Part shown: piece by piece, positions 54,316-62,572 of the stretch | How the letters are laid out: the number at the start of each line of letters is the position of its first letter | Numbering within the stretch: position 1 is the stretch's first letter | NCBI RefSeq assembly: GCF_900129245.1 | Contig: NZ_FQUT01000004.1 | Span: 372,001-436,000, forward strand | Source of the DNA: Chryseobacterium arachidis | GTDB lineage: Bacteria; Bacteroidota; Bacteroidia; Flavobacteriales; Weeksellaceae | DNA: 64,000 nucleotides | Reading direction: 5' to 3' | Notes under the pieces: generated by a model | What the model was told of the DNA's origin: nothing | Databases searched by the model: none | Seen by the model: the letters and a program-made list of their open reading frames with translations, nothing else | Position numbers and translations under genes: made by a program

Positions 54316-55278
54316 CTATTCAGAAAGCCATTTAATAGCAGTTTTAACTACATTGTCGTTTTTGGTATTTGATAAGTCAGATACGACGACATCGGGTGTA
54401 ATTTCTCCTTTGTAGCTTTTGCCTGTTCTATCCGATACATATGTCCTTGCTAATAAGAGCTCTCCACCATTGGACAGTTTAAAAGTATAATTAGCGGTTG
54501 TATATCCAGCTGATTTTTGCCCAAAGGATTTCACATTAGGTAATCCAAAAAAGGAAATCGCAGTCATTTCTCCACTGCTTCCAGTGTTTGCATCGACTAA
54601 AACTGCAATTTTCACCCTACTATTTTTTATTTTGTAAGTTGTTACAGACTTTGGTTTACCGTTAATTTCACCATTATTATTTGACCAAGGCGCTTTGTAT
54701 TTTCCTTGAACAAAGTAACCTGCAGTTCCGTCTTCAATAAGTGCATTTAAACCTGCTAACATTGGCCACATATTACCACCACCATTGTGACGCAAATCGA
54801 CAATCCAACCAGTAATTATATTTTCTGTATCAATTTTTTCAATGATAGAGCGAATTGTATTAGCAAACAAAATGTCTTTATTTTCATCAAAAGTCATTAA
54901 ACGCGGTACTTTAACCCAACCAATACCATTACCCAAATATTCTCCTTGTGGAATTTCGGCTGCAGTGGCATTACTAATTTCGCTAATTTGTTTTGAAGAA
55001 ATAAAAAACGAATGCTTGTCACCAACTTCTCTTAGTTTTTTGGTGTAGAAATCATAAATTATTTTTTGATTATTAGCATTATCGTCATTATAGACAAGTG
55101 CTTTATTTTCAGCTTCAATATTTTTCCAATTTAAAGAATCTGTAAAAAGTGAATTTTTCTTGATGATTTTGAAAATCTCTTTATTCAAAGCAATCGCTCG
55201 CTTCTCAGTTTGACCGTTTTGTGCCTGAATTTTAGAAGCAATCAGCATTGCTATTGTAATAAATATAAATTTTTTCAT
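54316..55278 (-). CDS. Secreted S41-family peptidase
   Basis: 320 residues with a signal peptide (1-20, SKIQAQ). The C-terminal-processing-protease core is present: GWIVDLRHNGGGNMWP, LVDANTGSSGEM with the nucleophile Ser (~234/235), and FGQKSAGYTT with the general-base Lys255. No PDZ domain is visible, so it is a minimal S41 enzyme. Boundary motif copy c lies directly upstream. Confidence 0.82.
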   Translation of the reverse strand: MKKFIFITIAMLIASKIQAQNGQTEKRAIALNKEIFKIIKKNSLFTDSLNWKNIEAENKALVYNDDNANNQKIIYDFYTKKLREVGDKHSFFISSKQISEISNATAAEIPQGEYLGNGIGWVKVPRLMTFDENKDILFANTIRSIIEKIDTENIITGWIVDLRHNGGGNMWPMLAGLNALIEDGTAGYFVQGKYKAPWSNNNGEINGKPKSVTTYKIKNSRVKIAVLVDANTGSSGEMTAISFFGLPNVKSFGQKSAGYTTANYTFKLSNGGELLLARTYVSDRTGKSYKGEITPDVVVSDLSNTKNDNVVKTAIKWLSE

Positions 55279-55286
55279 TCTATTTT

Positions 55287-55306
55287 TATCGTTTTGTGAG
55301 ACTCTA
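55287..55306. repeat. Boundary motif copy c
   Basis: tatcgttttgtgagactcta, 9 bases before the S41 ATG. Confidence 0.55.
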
Positions 55307-55320
55307 AAGTCGGTTTTTAA

Positions 55321-55716
55321 TTATTTTATTGGGATAACCATCCTGTCTTTTGCTTCCATAGACCACTGAACTTGCCATACTCTACCATCAATTTGATCAA
55401 CTAGAATAAAATTATAGATGTTAGTAGTTGGATAAAGGAAAAATCTACCATTTTTTTCCTCTTCTTCAGAAACAAGATATACTAAGGACAAAGGAGTTTC
55501 AAATTGATTGCTTTTTGTATCCCACTGAACTTGCCACATCTGACCGTTCCTTGTATCTAATTTAATAAATGTATACATATTACGTGTTGAAAAAAGTCTA
55601 AACACAACATTATTATCAGTAGAGATATTTTGAACAGGCGGTTGTGATTGATAACTATTTTGAGCAAACGAAATTTTTGCAATCAAAATAAAGATAAGAA
55701 TTATTAGTTTTTTCAT
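55321..55716 (-). CDS. Small secreted protein with two internal repeats
   Basis: 131 residues; signal peptide (1-18, KISFAQ). Two ~40-residue repeats: RLFSTRNMYTFIKLDTRNGQ-MWQVQW and FLYPTTNIYNFILVDQIDGR-VWQVQW. The WQVQW strand repeats suggest a small beta-structure. Family unnamed to me. Motif copies c and d lie downstream and upstream. Confidence 0.6.
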   Translation of the reverse strand: MKKLIILIFILIAKISFAQNSYQSQPPVQNISTDNNVVFRLFSTRNMYTFIKLDTRNGQMWQVQWDTKSNQFETPLSLVYLVSEEEEKNGRFFLYPTTNIYNFILVDQIDGRVWQVQWSMEAKDRMVIPIK

Positions 55717-55723
55717 CAGATTT

Positions 55724-55743
55724 AATCATTTTGTGAGACTTTA
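55724..55743. repeat. Boundary motif copy d
   Basis: aatcattttgtgagacttta, 7 bases before the start of the small secreted protein gene. Confidence 0.55.
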
Positions 55744-55777
55744 TAAAAAAGATATCATCAGAGAATTGATTAACATA

Positions 55778-56656
55778 TTATGGAATTATTTTTTTTATCT
55801 CATCTAATGTTCTAAATCCAGAAATATCTTTTGCTTCTACTTTCTCTTTATTATATACCAAAATATCTTTAGAAATATAGTTTGAAATAGAGAAAGGCTC
55901 AACTTTGCACCGGTTTAAATGACGTATTAAAACATCTAGAAAAACCGATAAATTTTCTGATGGAATTCCTTTGTAATTCAATATATTTTCGATTTTATCA
56001 GCATCATCTGATACTAAAGGTTTAAATTTACCATCTATTATGGCTCCGTGAAATCTGCAACCATTATTTAGAATTATAATGTCGTTTGTAAATATATCTA
56101 TAGGTTCGCCAATTTGAGTTTTGTCCAAAATGCCATCTATAGCAAATACGAATGAATATAATGGGTTTTTATACTTCTGATTTATATCGAAGTTTAAAAC
56201 ATCTCTAATATCTGCTTTTATGGCAGAAAGCCCATGAAAAGTATTTTCTTTTAATTTACGCTTCATCACATGTTTGAAATGGTAAATGCTTTTTGCAAAT
56301 TCTTTTGTATGTTTAGGAGTTAAGGTTTTTTTAATTTCACCTATTGCCAAAACAGATTCTATCGGATAATATACTGTACCATTTCTACTTTCGAAAAATT
56401 TTGGAGTGCTTAACCTGTCGAAAATAATTATATCAAACTGATTACTGACATTTCCTTCATCATCAATAATTTGTCCTTGTTTTACTAAATATCTTTCAGG
56501 TAAAAATAGACTTACTTTTGAACGTATCAAATCTTCAACTTCATCTCCGGAAGATCTTATATTAGATGATTTATGAATAGATTCTGCCTTTAATTTTGCT
56601 AAATTTATCTCATTAATTATATCTTCAATAGCGTCTTTAAAACTGAATTTTTTCAT
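55778..56656 (-). CDS. DUF6602-like PD-(D/E)xK nuclease-type protein
   Basis: About 292 residues from the ATG at 56656 (a TTG lies 18 bases upstream). The N-terminal half reads GDEVEDLIRSKVSLFLPERY, then VSNQFDIIIFD, then YYPIESVLAIGEIKKTL. The Glu-x-Lys and preceding Asp (D81, E113, K115, counting from the TTG) are arranged like a PD-(D/E)xK active site. Such DUF6602-type proteins are found in defence-related neighbourhoods. No methyltransferase or other partner is adjacent. Nuclease activity is inferred. Confidence 0.6.
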   Translation of the reverse strand: MKKFSFKDAIEDIINEINLAKLKAESIHKSSNIRSSGDEVEDLIRSKVSLFLPERYLVKQGQIIDDEGNVSNQFDIIIFDRLSTPKFFESRNGTVYYPIESVLAIGEIKKTLTPKHTKEFAKSIYHFKHVMKRKLKENTFHGLSAIKADIRDVLNFDINQKYKNPLYSFVFAIDGILDKTQIGEPIDIFTNDIIILNNGCRFHGAIIDGKFKPLVSDDADKIENILNYKGIPSENLSVFLDVLIRHLNRCKVEPFSISNYISKDILVYNKEKVEAKDISGFRTLDEIKKIIP

Positions 56657-56805
56657 AGTATATTGTTTACTCAAATGTAGTTATAATTAATCTTTTCATG
56701 TAGGGATATAATTTAAGATTTCTACTTTAAATATAAAAACAATTCCAAATCATTTATAAAATAAAATTTTCTAAAGCTTTAATTTTTCTTTTAAATACAA
56801 CATAT

Positions 56806-58379
56806 TCAATTTTTCAAAAACTTTTTTACAAAACTTTTCTGTTTTTGCGTTATACCTTTTAACAAATATTCACCATGTGAAAGGAACGGTAAATCAATTG
56901 ATTTCGCAGATGGGATTTTTATTATTAACTTGCCGTCCAGTGAATATAATTCTATTTCCATAAGTTGCTCAGAAAAATAAAAAATATCTTTGACTGGGTT
57001 AGGATAAAGGGAAATAGCGTTTTTAGCCGTAAAATTGTCTACTCCTAAAGATTCCGTACCGAGTTGATAAAGTAACAAATCAAAAGTATTCTGGCTATTG
57101 GAGCTTGAACGCCCGACAGCAACATATCCATTATTTATTGAATAAATATCTGTAATATAATCATCGTGCTGTCCTCCTAAGGTTTTCTGCCAGATTATAT
57201 CCCCACTTCCGTTTAATTTAAGTGTCCAATAATCGTAATTAAAATTTGCTCCAAAACGTTCTACAATCTGACCATCAGTGGAGCCGGTATGCCCAGCAAT
57301 AAGATATCCTCCATCCGATGTTGATTTTGCTGACATCGCCATATCAGAATTAGTCCCTCCAAAACTTTTTTCCCACTGAATATTTCCAAATCCATCTGTT
57401 TTTACCACCCAATAATCAGGAGATGGAAAAGGTGCTGTGGGTCCAAAATGAAAGCTCACATCACCATCTCCAGAATTACCCTCTCCTGCAAAAATGAATC
57501 CACCGTCCGGTGTCAGTTCTACTGAATTAGATATTTCGTCATTGCTTCCCCCCAAGCTTTTTTGCCATTGAATATCTCCATTTGCATCTGTTTTCACAAT
57601 CCACATGTTAGAAAAATAAGTTGTACCATGATGACCATTTACTATGTCTCCATCATTTGACCATGAATCTGCAGCTAAAATATATCCTCCATCGGGTGTC
57701 TGTTTCAAATCTTTAAACATATCATCACTTGTTCCTCCTAATGATTTACTCCATAATACATTCCCTAATGGATTGATCTTAATCATCCATGAATCTATTG
57801 TTGATTGAGAACCATGATGTCCGTTTACATCACCGTTGTTGGAATATGAGCTCCCTGCAATAACATAATTACCATCAGCAGTAAGGATAACTGTATTTGC
57901 ATAATCGCTAAACGTGCCACCAAAACTCTTTTTCCATTGCAAATTTCCTAAACTGTCTAATTTTATAACCCAACAATCTGCGCTACCAGCAATACCCTTA
58001 TGATCAGTAACATCTCCATCATTTGATAATGAGACACCGACAAGAATATATCCTCCATCAGGAGTTTGTTGCACGTCGTATGCGCGATCTTCATTGGTTC
58101 CACCAAAACTCTTGGTCCATTGTATCGTACCATTACTATCCGTTTTCAATATCCAATAATCGGGACGTGTTGTACTCCCCTGATGATTCATAAAGATATT
58201 ATCGATATAAACAGACTGGGTTGAACCTGCAAAAATATATCCTCCATCATTTGTAATTTTCATGGCATTCACAGCTTCCTGCTGGCTTCCTCCAATGTAT
58301 TTATTCCACTGCACAGAAGGTGCTTGGCTATTATAAAAAGTAAAATTTATCAGAAGTAAAAAAAATATAAATTTTTCAT
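56806..58379 (-). CDS. T9SS-exported repeat protein; natural start out of frame
   Basis: The ~500-residue mature part has about seven repeats of a W.K..GG...D......T.DGGY..AG pattern, probably a beta-propeller. It ends in a type IX sorting domain (LYPNPVKDIFYFSEQ ... GEYLLKGITQKQKSFVKKFL). The only good start is the ATG at 58379, 16 bases after a -7 element. It reads MKNLYFF and then leaves frame at an A8/T8 run (58358-58365). One extra base gives MKNLYFFLLLINFTFYNSQ, a normal signal peptide. The longer in-frame TTG start (58440) lies upstream of the promoter. Confidence 0.7.
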
Positions 58380-58394
58380 GATTATTAATTAATG

Positions 58395-58402
58395 CAAAGA
58401 TA
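58395..58402 (-). promoter_or_regulatory. -7 promoter element of the T9SS-cargo gene
   Basis: TATCTTTG on the minus strand matches TAnnTTTG, 16 bases before the ATG at 58379. Confidence 0.6.
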
Positions 58403-58469
58403 TATGCTTTTAACAGGATAATTACTAAACTGAACAACAAAATTATATTTAGGAGAATTCAAACTTGCA

Positions 58470-58489
58470 TCGTCATTTTTTGAGATTTT
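58470..58489. repeat. Boundary motif copy e
   Basis: atcgtcattttttgagattt, the most diverged of the five copies, upstream of the T9SS-cargo gene. Confidence 0.45.
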
Positions 58490-58611
58490 TTATTAAAGAT
58501 CCATTTAACAACAATTAATTATCAATTTTGTCTAACATGGGAAGTATACTTCATGTCGATTTTTTAAGTTACTTATTATCCCTTTTAGATTACGCAAGTC
58601 ATACGTTATAA

Positions 58612-58642
58612 CAAAAAAGAACGTCTTAAAACGTTCTTTTTA
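58612..58642 (-). terminator. Terminator of the SusCD-peptidase operon
   Basis: AAAGAACGT/ACGTTCTTT stem with a CTTAAA loop region and a TTTTTT tail on the minus strand, just after the S9 stop. Confidence 0.8.
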
Positions 58643-58652
58643 TCATTGAAAT

Positions 58653-61160
58653 TTAATAGCTAATCATTTCTTTTCTAATCCACTCCACATCTTTTTTACC
58701 CTTCAAAAAAAAGTCCCACCACTCCATCACCCTCCGATTCAAATCAAAAGTCTCAGGCGTCATAAAACCTAAGCTATGAGATTGATCCCTGTAATGTAAA
58801 GCAATGACAGATTTTCTGTTTCTTAACAATCCTACATAAAAAGCTTCAGTCTGCTCGGGAACCACATTTGTATCTTTGCTGCCAGCCCATAAAAGCACTG
58901 GAGCATTCACATTCTGAACATAATTGACCGGATTATTCTGATCATATAGTTCCCGGTTTTCCGAATACGGAACATTCATATCAAACTGACCGTATTCATA
59001 TCTTGCATAATCAGGAACCTCAAACAGCCTGTTGTATGAAAAATATGCCTGTACGGTATTTGCTACGGAGGAGCCCGAAATGTACGCTGCAAATCTTTTC
59101 GATTGCGTTGCTATAAAATTCGTTTCGTATCCTCCCATCGAATGCCCCATCAAACCTACCTTTGAAAAGTCAATTGACGAGTGAGCCTCCAAGGCACCCA
59201 ATGCTTTATTGACACAATCCAAAGATGAAACACCTGTTCCCCGATGGTCAAATACAATATCAGGCTGAAACACAAAATACCCCTTTTCAATCAATAGTCT
59301 TTTGCTGAATCCATCCTGCCCAACATCGGCGGATATGTAGTGAGATGACGCTGACGACTGCCTCTGATAAACCCGTACAACCATAGGATACTTCCTGCCT
59401 GAGTCATAATTTACAGGATATGTCAAAATACCTTTCAACAGCACACCCAAAGAATTACGATAATGCACCACTTCCACCTTCAGCTTTGAAGCAGCGGTGT
59501 CCTGAGGATTGGTTTGATAAAGCAATTTCTTCTTTTTACCAGAACCCGCAATATAATATAAACCGTCGGGAAGATTAAAATTTTCCTCTATGCTAAAACC
59601 CCATTTATTTTTACCATTCCCACCAAAAATAATTTTTCTAATTCTTCTATCTGTTTCAGGAACAAGAACCATTGCTTTATTCCTCTTCCACTCCAAAACC
59701 GACGTAACACTTTTCACCGAATTATAAAGCTGCAGTCGTACAGGTTTTGCGGTGTCTACCGTAAACGTATTAAACTTGGTTTCCAAATGGGTAAAACCCA
59801 TGATGACTTTCTTATCTATCACTACCACTTCAGAATCTTTTGAAATATCCAAAGACTTTAAAACACCAGTCTTCAGATCAAAACAATAAAGATCAGTCTC
59901 GCCGCTAAAAAACAGTTTTCGTCCATCCAAACTAAAAACAGGATTTCGAAGATCAGTGCCTTCGATATCAATCATCTTCTGATCCTGAAGATCAAACAAT
60001 TTCCAGATCTTTTCCTTTCCGTCCAGCGACACTGCATACCTTCCATCCGCAGAACCGAAGATTTCGGCGACCTGCGGATAGATCAAGGTATAGGTTTTCA
60101 ACTCAGTATCATACAGAAACATATTGTACCTGGGATTAGCGTGTACATAGTCAAATTCCTCCCTATTACTAAATGCCCATAAATAACGGCTGTTATTTAG
60201 TGGCGTAAATACTTCAAACCTGTCTGTAGGAAGTTCTTCAACCTTTTCAAAACCATCCGTCAAAAACCAAAATCGATACTTAGTCTTTCCATTCTTGGTA
60301 AACCGAAGTTCTTTATCCGTTCCATACCAAAGTTTAACCATCGGAGTATCCGAAACTGGAATTTGAATTTCCGCAGTGATTAAAAAAGATTTACCATTTT
60401 CAACCTCTGTTACCTTAACCACTCTCTCAGGAATATTCTGAATTTCCAAAGGAGCAATCACCTTCCTCGTCAAACAATCAAGAATCTTCATAGATCTTGT
60501 ATCTGATTTTACCTCCGTTTCTCTTATACTCAAATACCTACCCGAAGGCAGCAACTCAATTTTGTCAATGCTCAGACCGGTGGAATATATAATATCTCCC
60601 TTTTGTCCATCCCAGACCACAATCAAAGATATTCCATCTGATGAACCCTTCACCAATACCATTTTATGCTCATCTCCCACCACCTTATCAACACCATCAG
60701 CACGATACAAAACATCTCCTTCCAAATCATATACAGTCAACATTTTTTTACGGTCTACAATATAATACTGTCCTTTGCCTTTGATCACACCTGCATTTCG
60801 TACAGAATTATAATCCAATTTCTGTCCCGTGCTGACATTGACAAGTCTTGCTTGATTAACACCAACAGCAAACAAATGATTATTCGTCACAAATGATCTT
60901 GAAATCGTATATCCTACAAGAGTATCAATAGGATTTTTGCGCTTATGCGAAAACACAAGCACCGTATCAACATTTCCCATGTAAGATTTGGTCACTGTAG
61001 CGTAGGATGCATCATCGTTTGTGGTTAAGAGATGTAAAGACGAAAACTGCGAGACCCATTTTTTCAACCCTTCATCCGTCATATCCTGCGCATTGACCAG
61101 ATACAAAGTCCAAAACAACAAAACTCCACTAAGCAGAATCCGTGTACACTTCCCTATCAT
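58653..61160 (-). CDS. Secreted S9-family (prolyl oligopeptidase-like) peptidase
   Basis: About 835 residues from the ATG at 61160. A signal peptide (MIGKCTRILLSGVLLFWTLY) is followed by a beta-propeller N-terminal part and a C-terminal alpha/beta hydrolase with GLMGHSMGGYETN (Ser), WAGSKDTNVVPEQTEAF (Asp) and DQSHSLGF (His). The ATG overlaps the SusD stop (TGATG), so translation is coupled. With SusC and SusD it should form a peptide uptake and degradation system. An upstream in-frame extension reading into susD is unlikely to be translated. Confidence 0.88.
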   Translation of the reverse strand: MIGKCTRILLSGVLLFWTLYLVNAQDMTDEGLKKWVSQFSSLHLLTTNDDASYATVTKSYMGNVDTVLVFSHKRKNPIDTLVGYTISRSFVTNNHLFAVGVNQARLVNVSTGQKLDYNSVRNAGVIKGKGQYYIVDRKKMLTVYDLEGDVLYRADGVDKVVGDEHKMVLVKGSSDGISLIVVWDGQKGDIIYSTGLSIDKIELLPSGRYLSIRETEVKSDTRSMKILDCLTRKVIAPLEIQNIPERVVKVTEVENGKSFLITAEIQIPVSDTPMVKLWYGTDKELRFTKNGKTKYRFWFLTDGFEKVEELPTDRFEVFTPLNNSRYLWAFSNREEFDYVHANPRYNMFLYDTELKTYTLIYPQVAEIFGSADGRYAVSLDGKEKIWKLFDLQDQKMIDIEGTDLRNPVFSLDGRKLFFSGETDLYCFDLKTGVLKSLDISKDSEVVVIDKKVIMGFTHLETKFNTFTVDTAKPVRLQLYNSVKSVTSVLEWKRNKAMVLVPETDRRIRKIIFGGNGKNKWGFSIEENFNLPDGLYYIAGSGKKKKLLYQTNPQDTAASKLKVEVVHYRNSLGVLLKGILTYPVNYDSGRKYPMVVRVYQRQSSASSHYISADVGQDGFSKRLLIEKGYFVFQPDIVFDHRGTGVSSLDCVNKALGALEAHSSIDFSKVGLMGHSMGGYETNFIATQSKRFAAYISGSSVANTVQAYFSYNRLFEVPDYARYEYGQFDMNVPYSENRELYDQNNPVNYVQNVNAPVLLWAGSKDTNVVPEQTEAFYVGLLRNRKSVIALHYRDQSHSLGFMTPETFDLNRRVMEWWDFFLKGKKDVEWIRKEMISY

Positions 61161-62536
61161 CAGTATCCCGTATTTTGAGGATTCAGCTTCGAATTCAGCA
61201 GCAGTTCCTTTTGAGGAATCGGCCACAGCTTATGAAACTCTTTCCAGTTAGGCTTTGCAGAAGCAAGCTGGTTTAATTGCTCATTCCTCTTCAAATCCAG
61301 AAAACGGTGTCCCATCTCAGTAAAGAACTCCCTCCTGTTTTCATTCAGGATTTCAGTCAACAGTACATCCTTGGTAATTCCGGCATTCAAAACCGGAAGC
61401 CCAGCACGCTGCCTTATCTTATTCACAAAAGGAACAGCATCCGCAATGTTGTTCTGCTGTGTCAATGATTCAGCAAGAAGAAGATATACCTCCTCCAATC
61501 TGAACACCACAGAATACTCCAGAGTATTCGCTGAACGAAGCTTATATTTTTCAGCCCTGTACCAAGTATTCCCACCCACGATTACAGCAGCCATCCAATT
61601 CTGTTTACGCAAGTCACCCGCAGGAAAACTTCCAACCAAAGAAGGCGTCAGCGAAAAAGCAGTAGGTGCCGCATTCACAAAATAATAAATCGAAGCTTCC
61701 TTCGTGGCATCTCCCGAGTTTTTCGGCTTCAACTGCCAAAGAATATGGGTGCCCGATTTCTGGAATACCTTGGTAATATCATTCTGAAAAGTATACAAAG
61801 GACTCTGGAGAATATTCTTCAGCAACAGTTCCGCATGCCCATACTTTTTACGGTGCATAAAAACCTTTGCCAATAAAAGCTCAGCCGTCTTCTTATTTAC
61901 AAAAATACGCTCCGCATTTCTGTAGGTATCATTCAGCGCTAAAACAGCCTCCGACAAGTCCATTTCCAGACGATCCATCACTTCATCAGAAGGCGTCTTG
62001 GAAATCGTCTGATTGATTGAATAATTTGTTGTCACCGGATACGGAATATCCCCAAAGACCTGCTGCAGATAAAAGAACAGCAAAGAACGAATGGTTAAAG
62101 CTTCAGCCTTGATCCTTACCTTGTCCTTATCCGCAATTCCGGTGGAACTCTCAACCCCTTCCAAAATACTGTTTGCGTAATAAATCTTCTGATATGCAGC
62201 CGTCCAGAATGAGTTTACAGGAATACTGGAGTCAATCAGCGTATTGTTATAAATCTCGGGAAAACCATTGTTGGTAGCCGTTGTATGATACGTCAAATCA
62301 TCGGTATACATTCCCAAAAGCCTTCCCGACTGATCCCCAGATACCGGAGAATCGTCCCAAAGCCCTGCATACAGCGCAGACAATGCTGCATTAGCAGTCT
62401 GCACATCATTAAATACATTCTCCGTATCGATCTGATTCTGGGGAAGGTCAGTCTCAATCATCTTCTCACAGGAAACACAGGTTGTCATCAGGCACAACGC
62501 TCCTGCCATGGTCAATATATAAATCAATAATTTCAT
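61160..62536 (-). CDS. SusD/RagB-family lipoprotein
   Basis: 458 residues with a lipobox (LCLMTTCVSC) and the SusD pattern: ANAALSALYAGLW, AEALTIRSLLFFYLQQVFGD-I, RLEEVYLLLAESL and a C-terminal LKRNEQ..-WPIPQKEL-NPQNTGY. It is the surface lid that hands ligand to SusC. Its stop overlaps the S9 start, and SusC lies 36 bases upstream. Confidence 0.92.
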   Translation of the reverse strand: MKLLIYILTMAGALCLMTTCVSCEKMIETDLPQNQIDTENVFNDVQTANAALSALYAGLWDDSPVSGDQSGRLLGMYTDDLTYHTTATNNGFPEIYNNTLIDSSIPVNSFWTAAYQKIYYANSILEGVESSTGIADKDKVRIKAEALTIRSLLFFYLQQVFGDIPYPVTTNYSINQTISKTPSDEVMDRLEMDLSEAVLALNDTYRNAERIFVNKKTAELLLAKVFMHRKKYGHAELLLKNILQSPLYTFQNDITKVFQKSGTHILWQLKPKNSGDATKEASIYYFVNAAPTAFSLTPSLVGSFPAGDLRKQNWMAAVIVGGNTWYRAEKYKLRSANTLEYSVVFRLEEVYLLLAESLTQQNNIADAVPFVNKIRQRAGLPVLNAGITKDVLLTEILNENRREFFTEMGHRFLDLKRNEQLNQLASAKPNWKEFHKLWPIPQKELLLNSKLNPQNTGY

Positions 62537-62572
62537 TGAATTTCTTTTTTAAAGTTTAATAGGATTTTAAGA

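Noticed and set aside
52781..58489. Classical integron attC sites
   Set aside because: The boundary motif is only ~20 bases, lacks the GTTRRRY core and paired imperfect arms, and no integron integrase is visible in the window.
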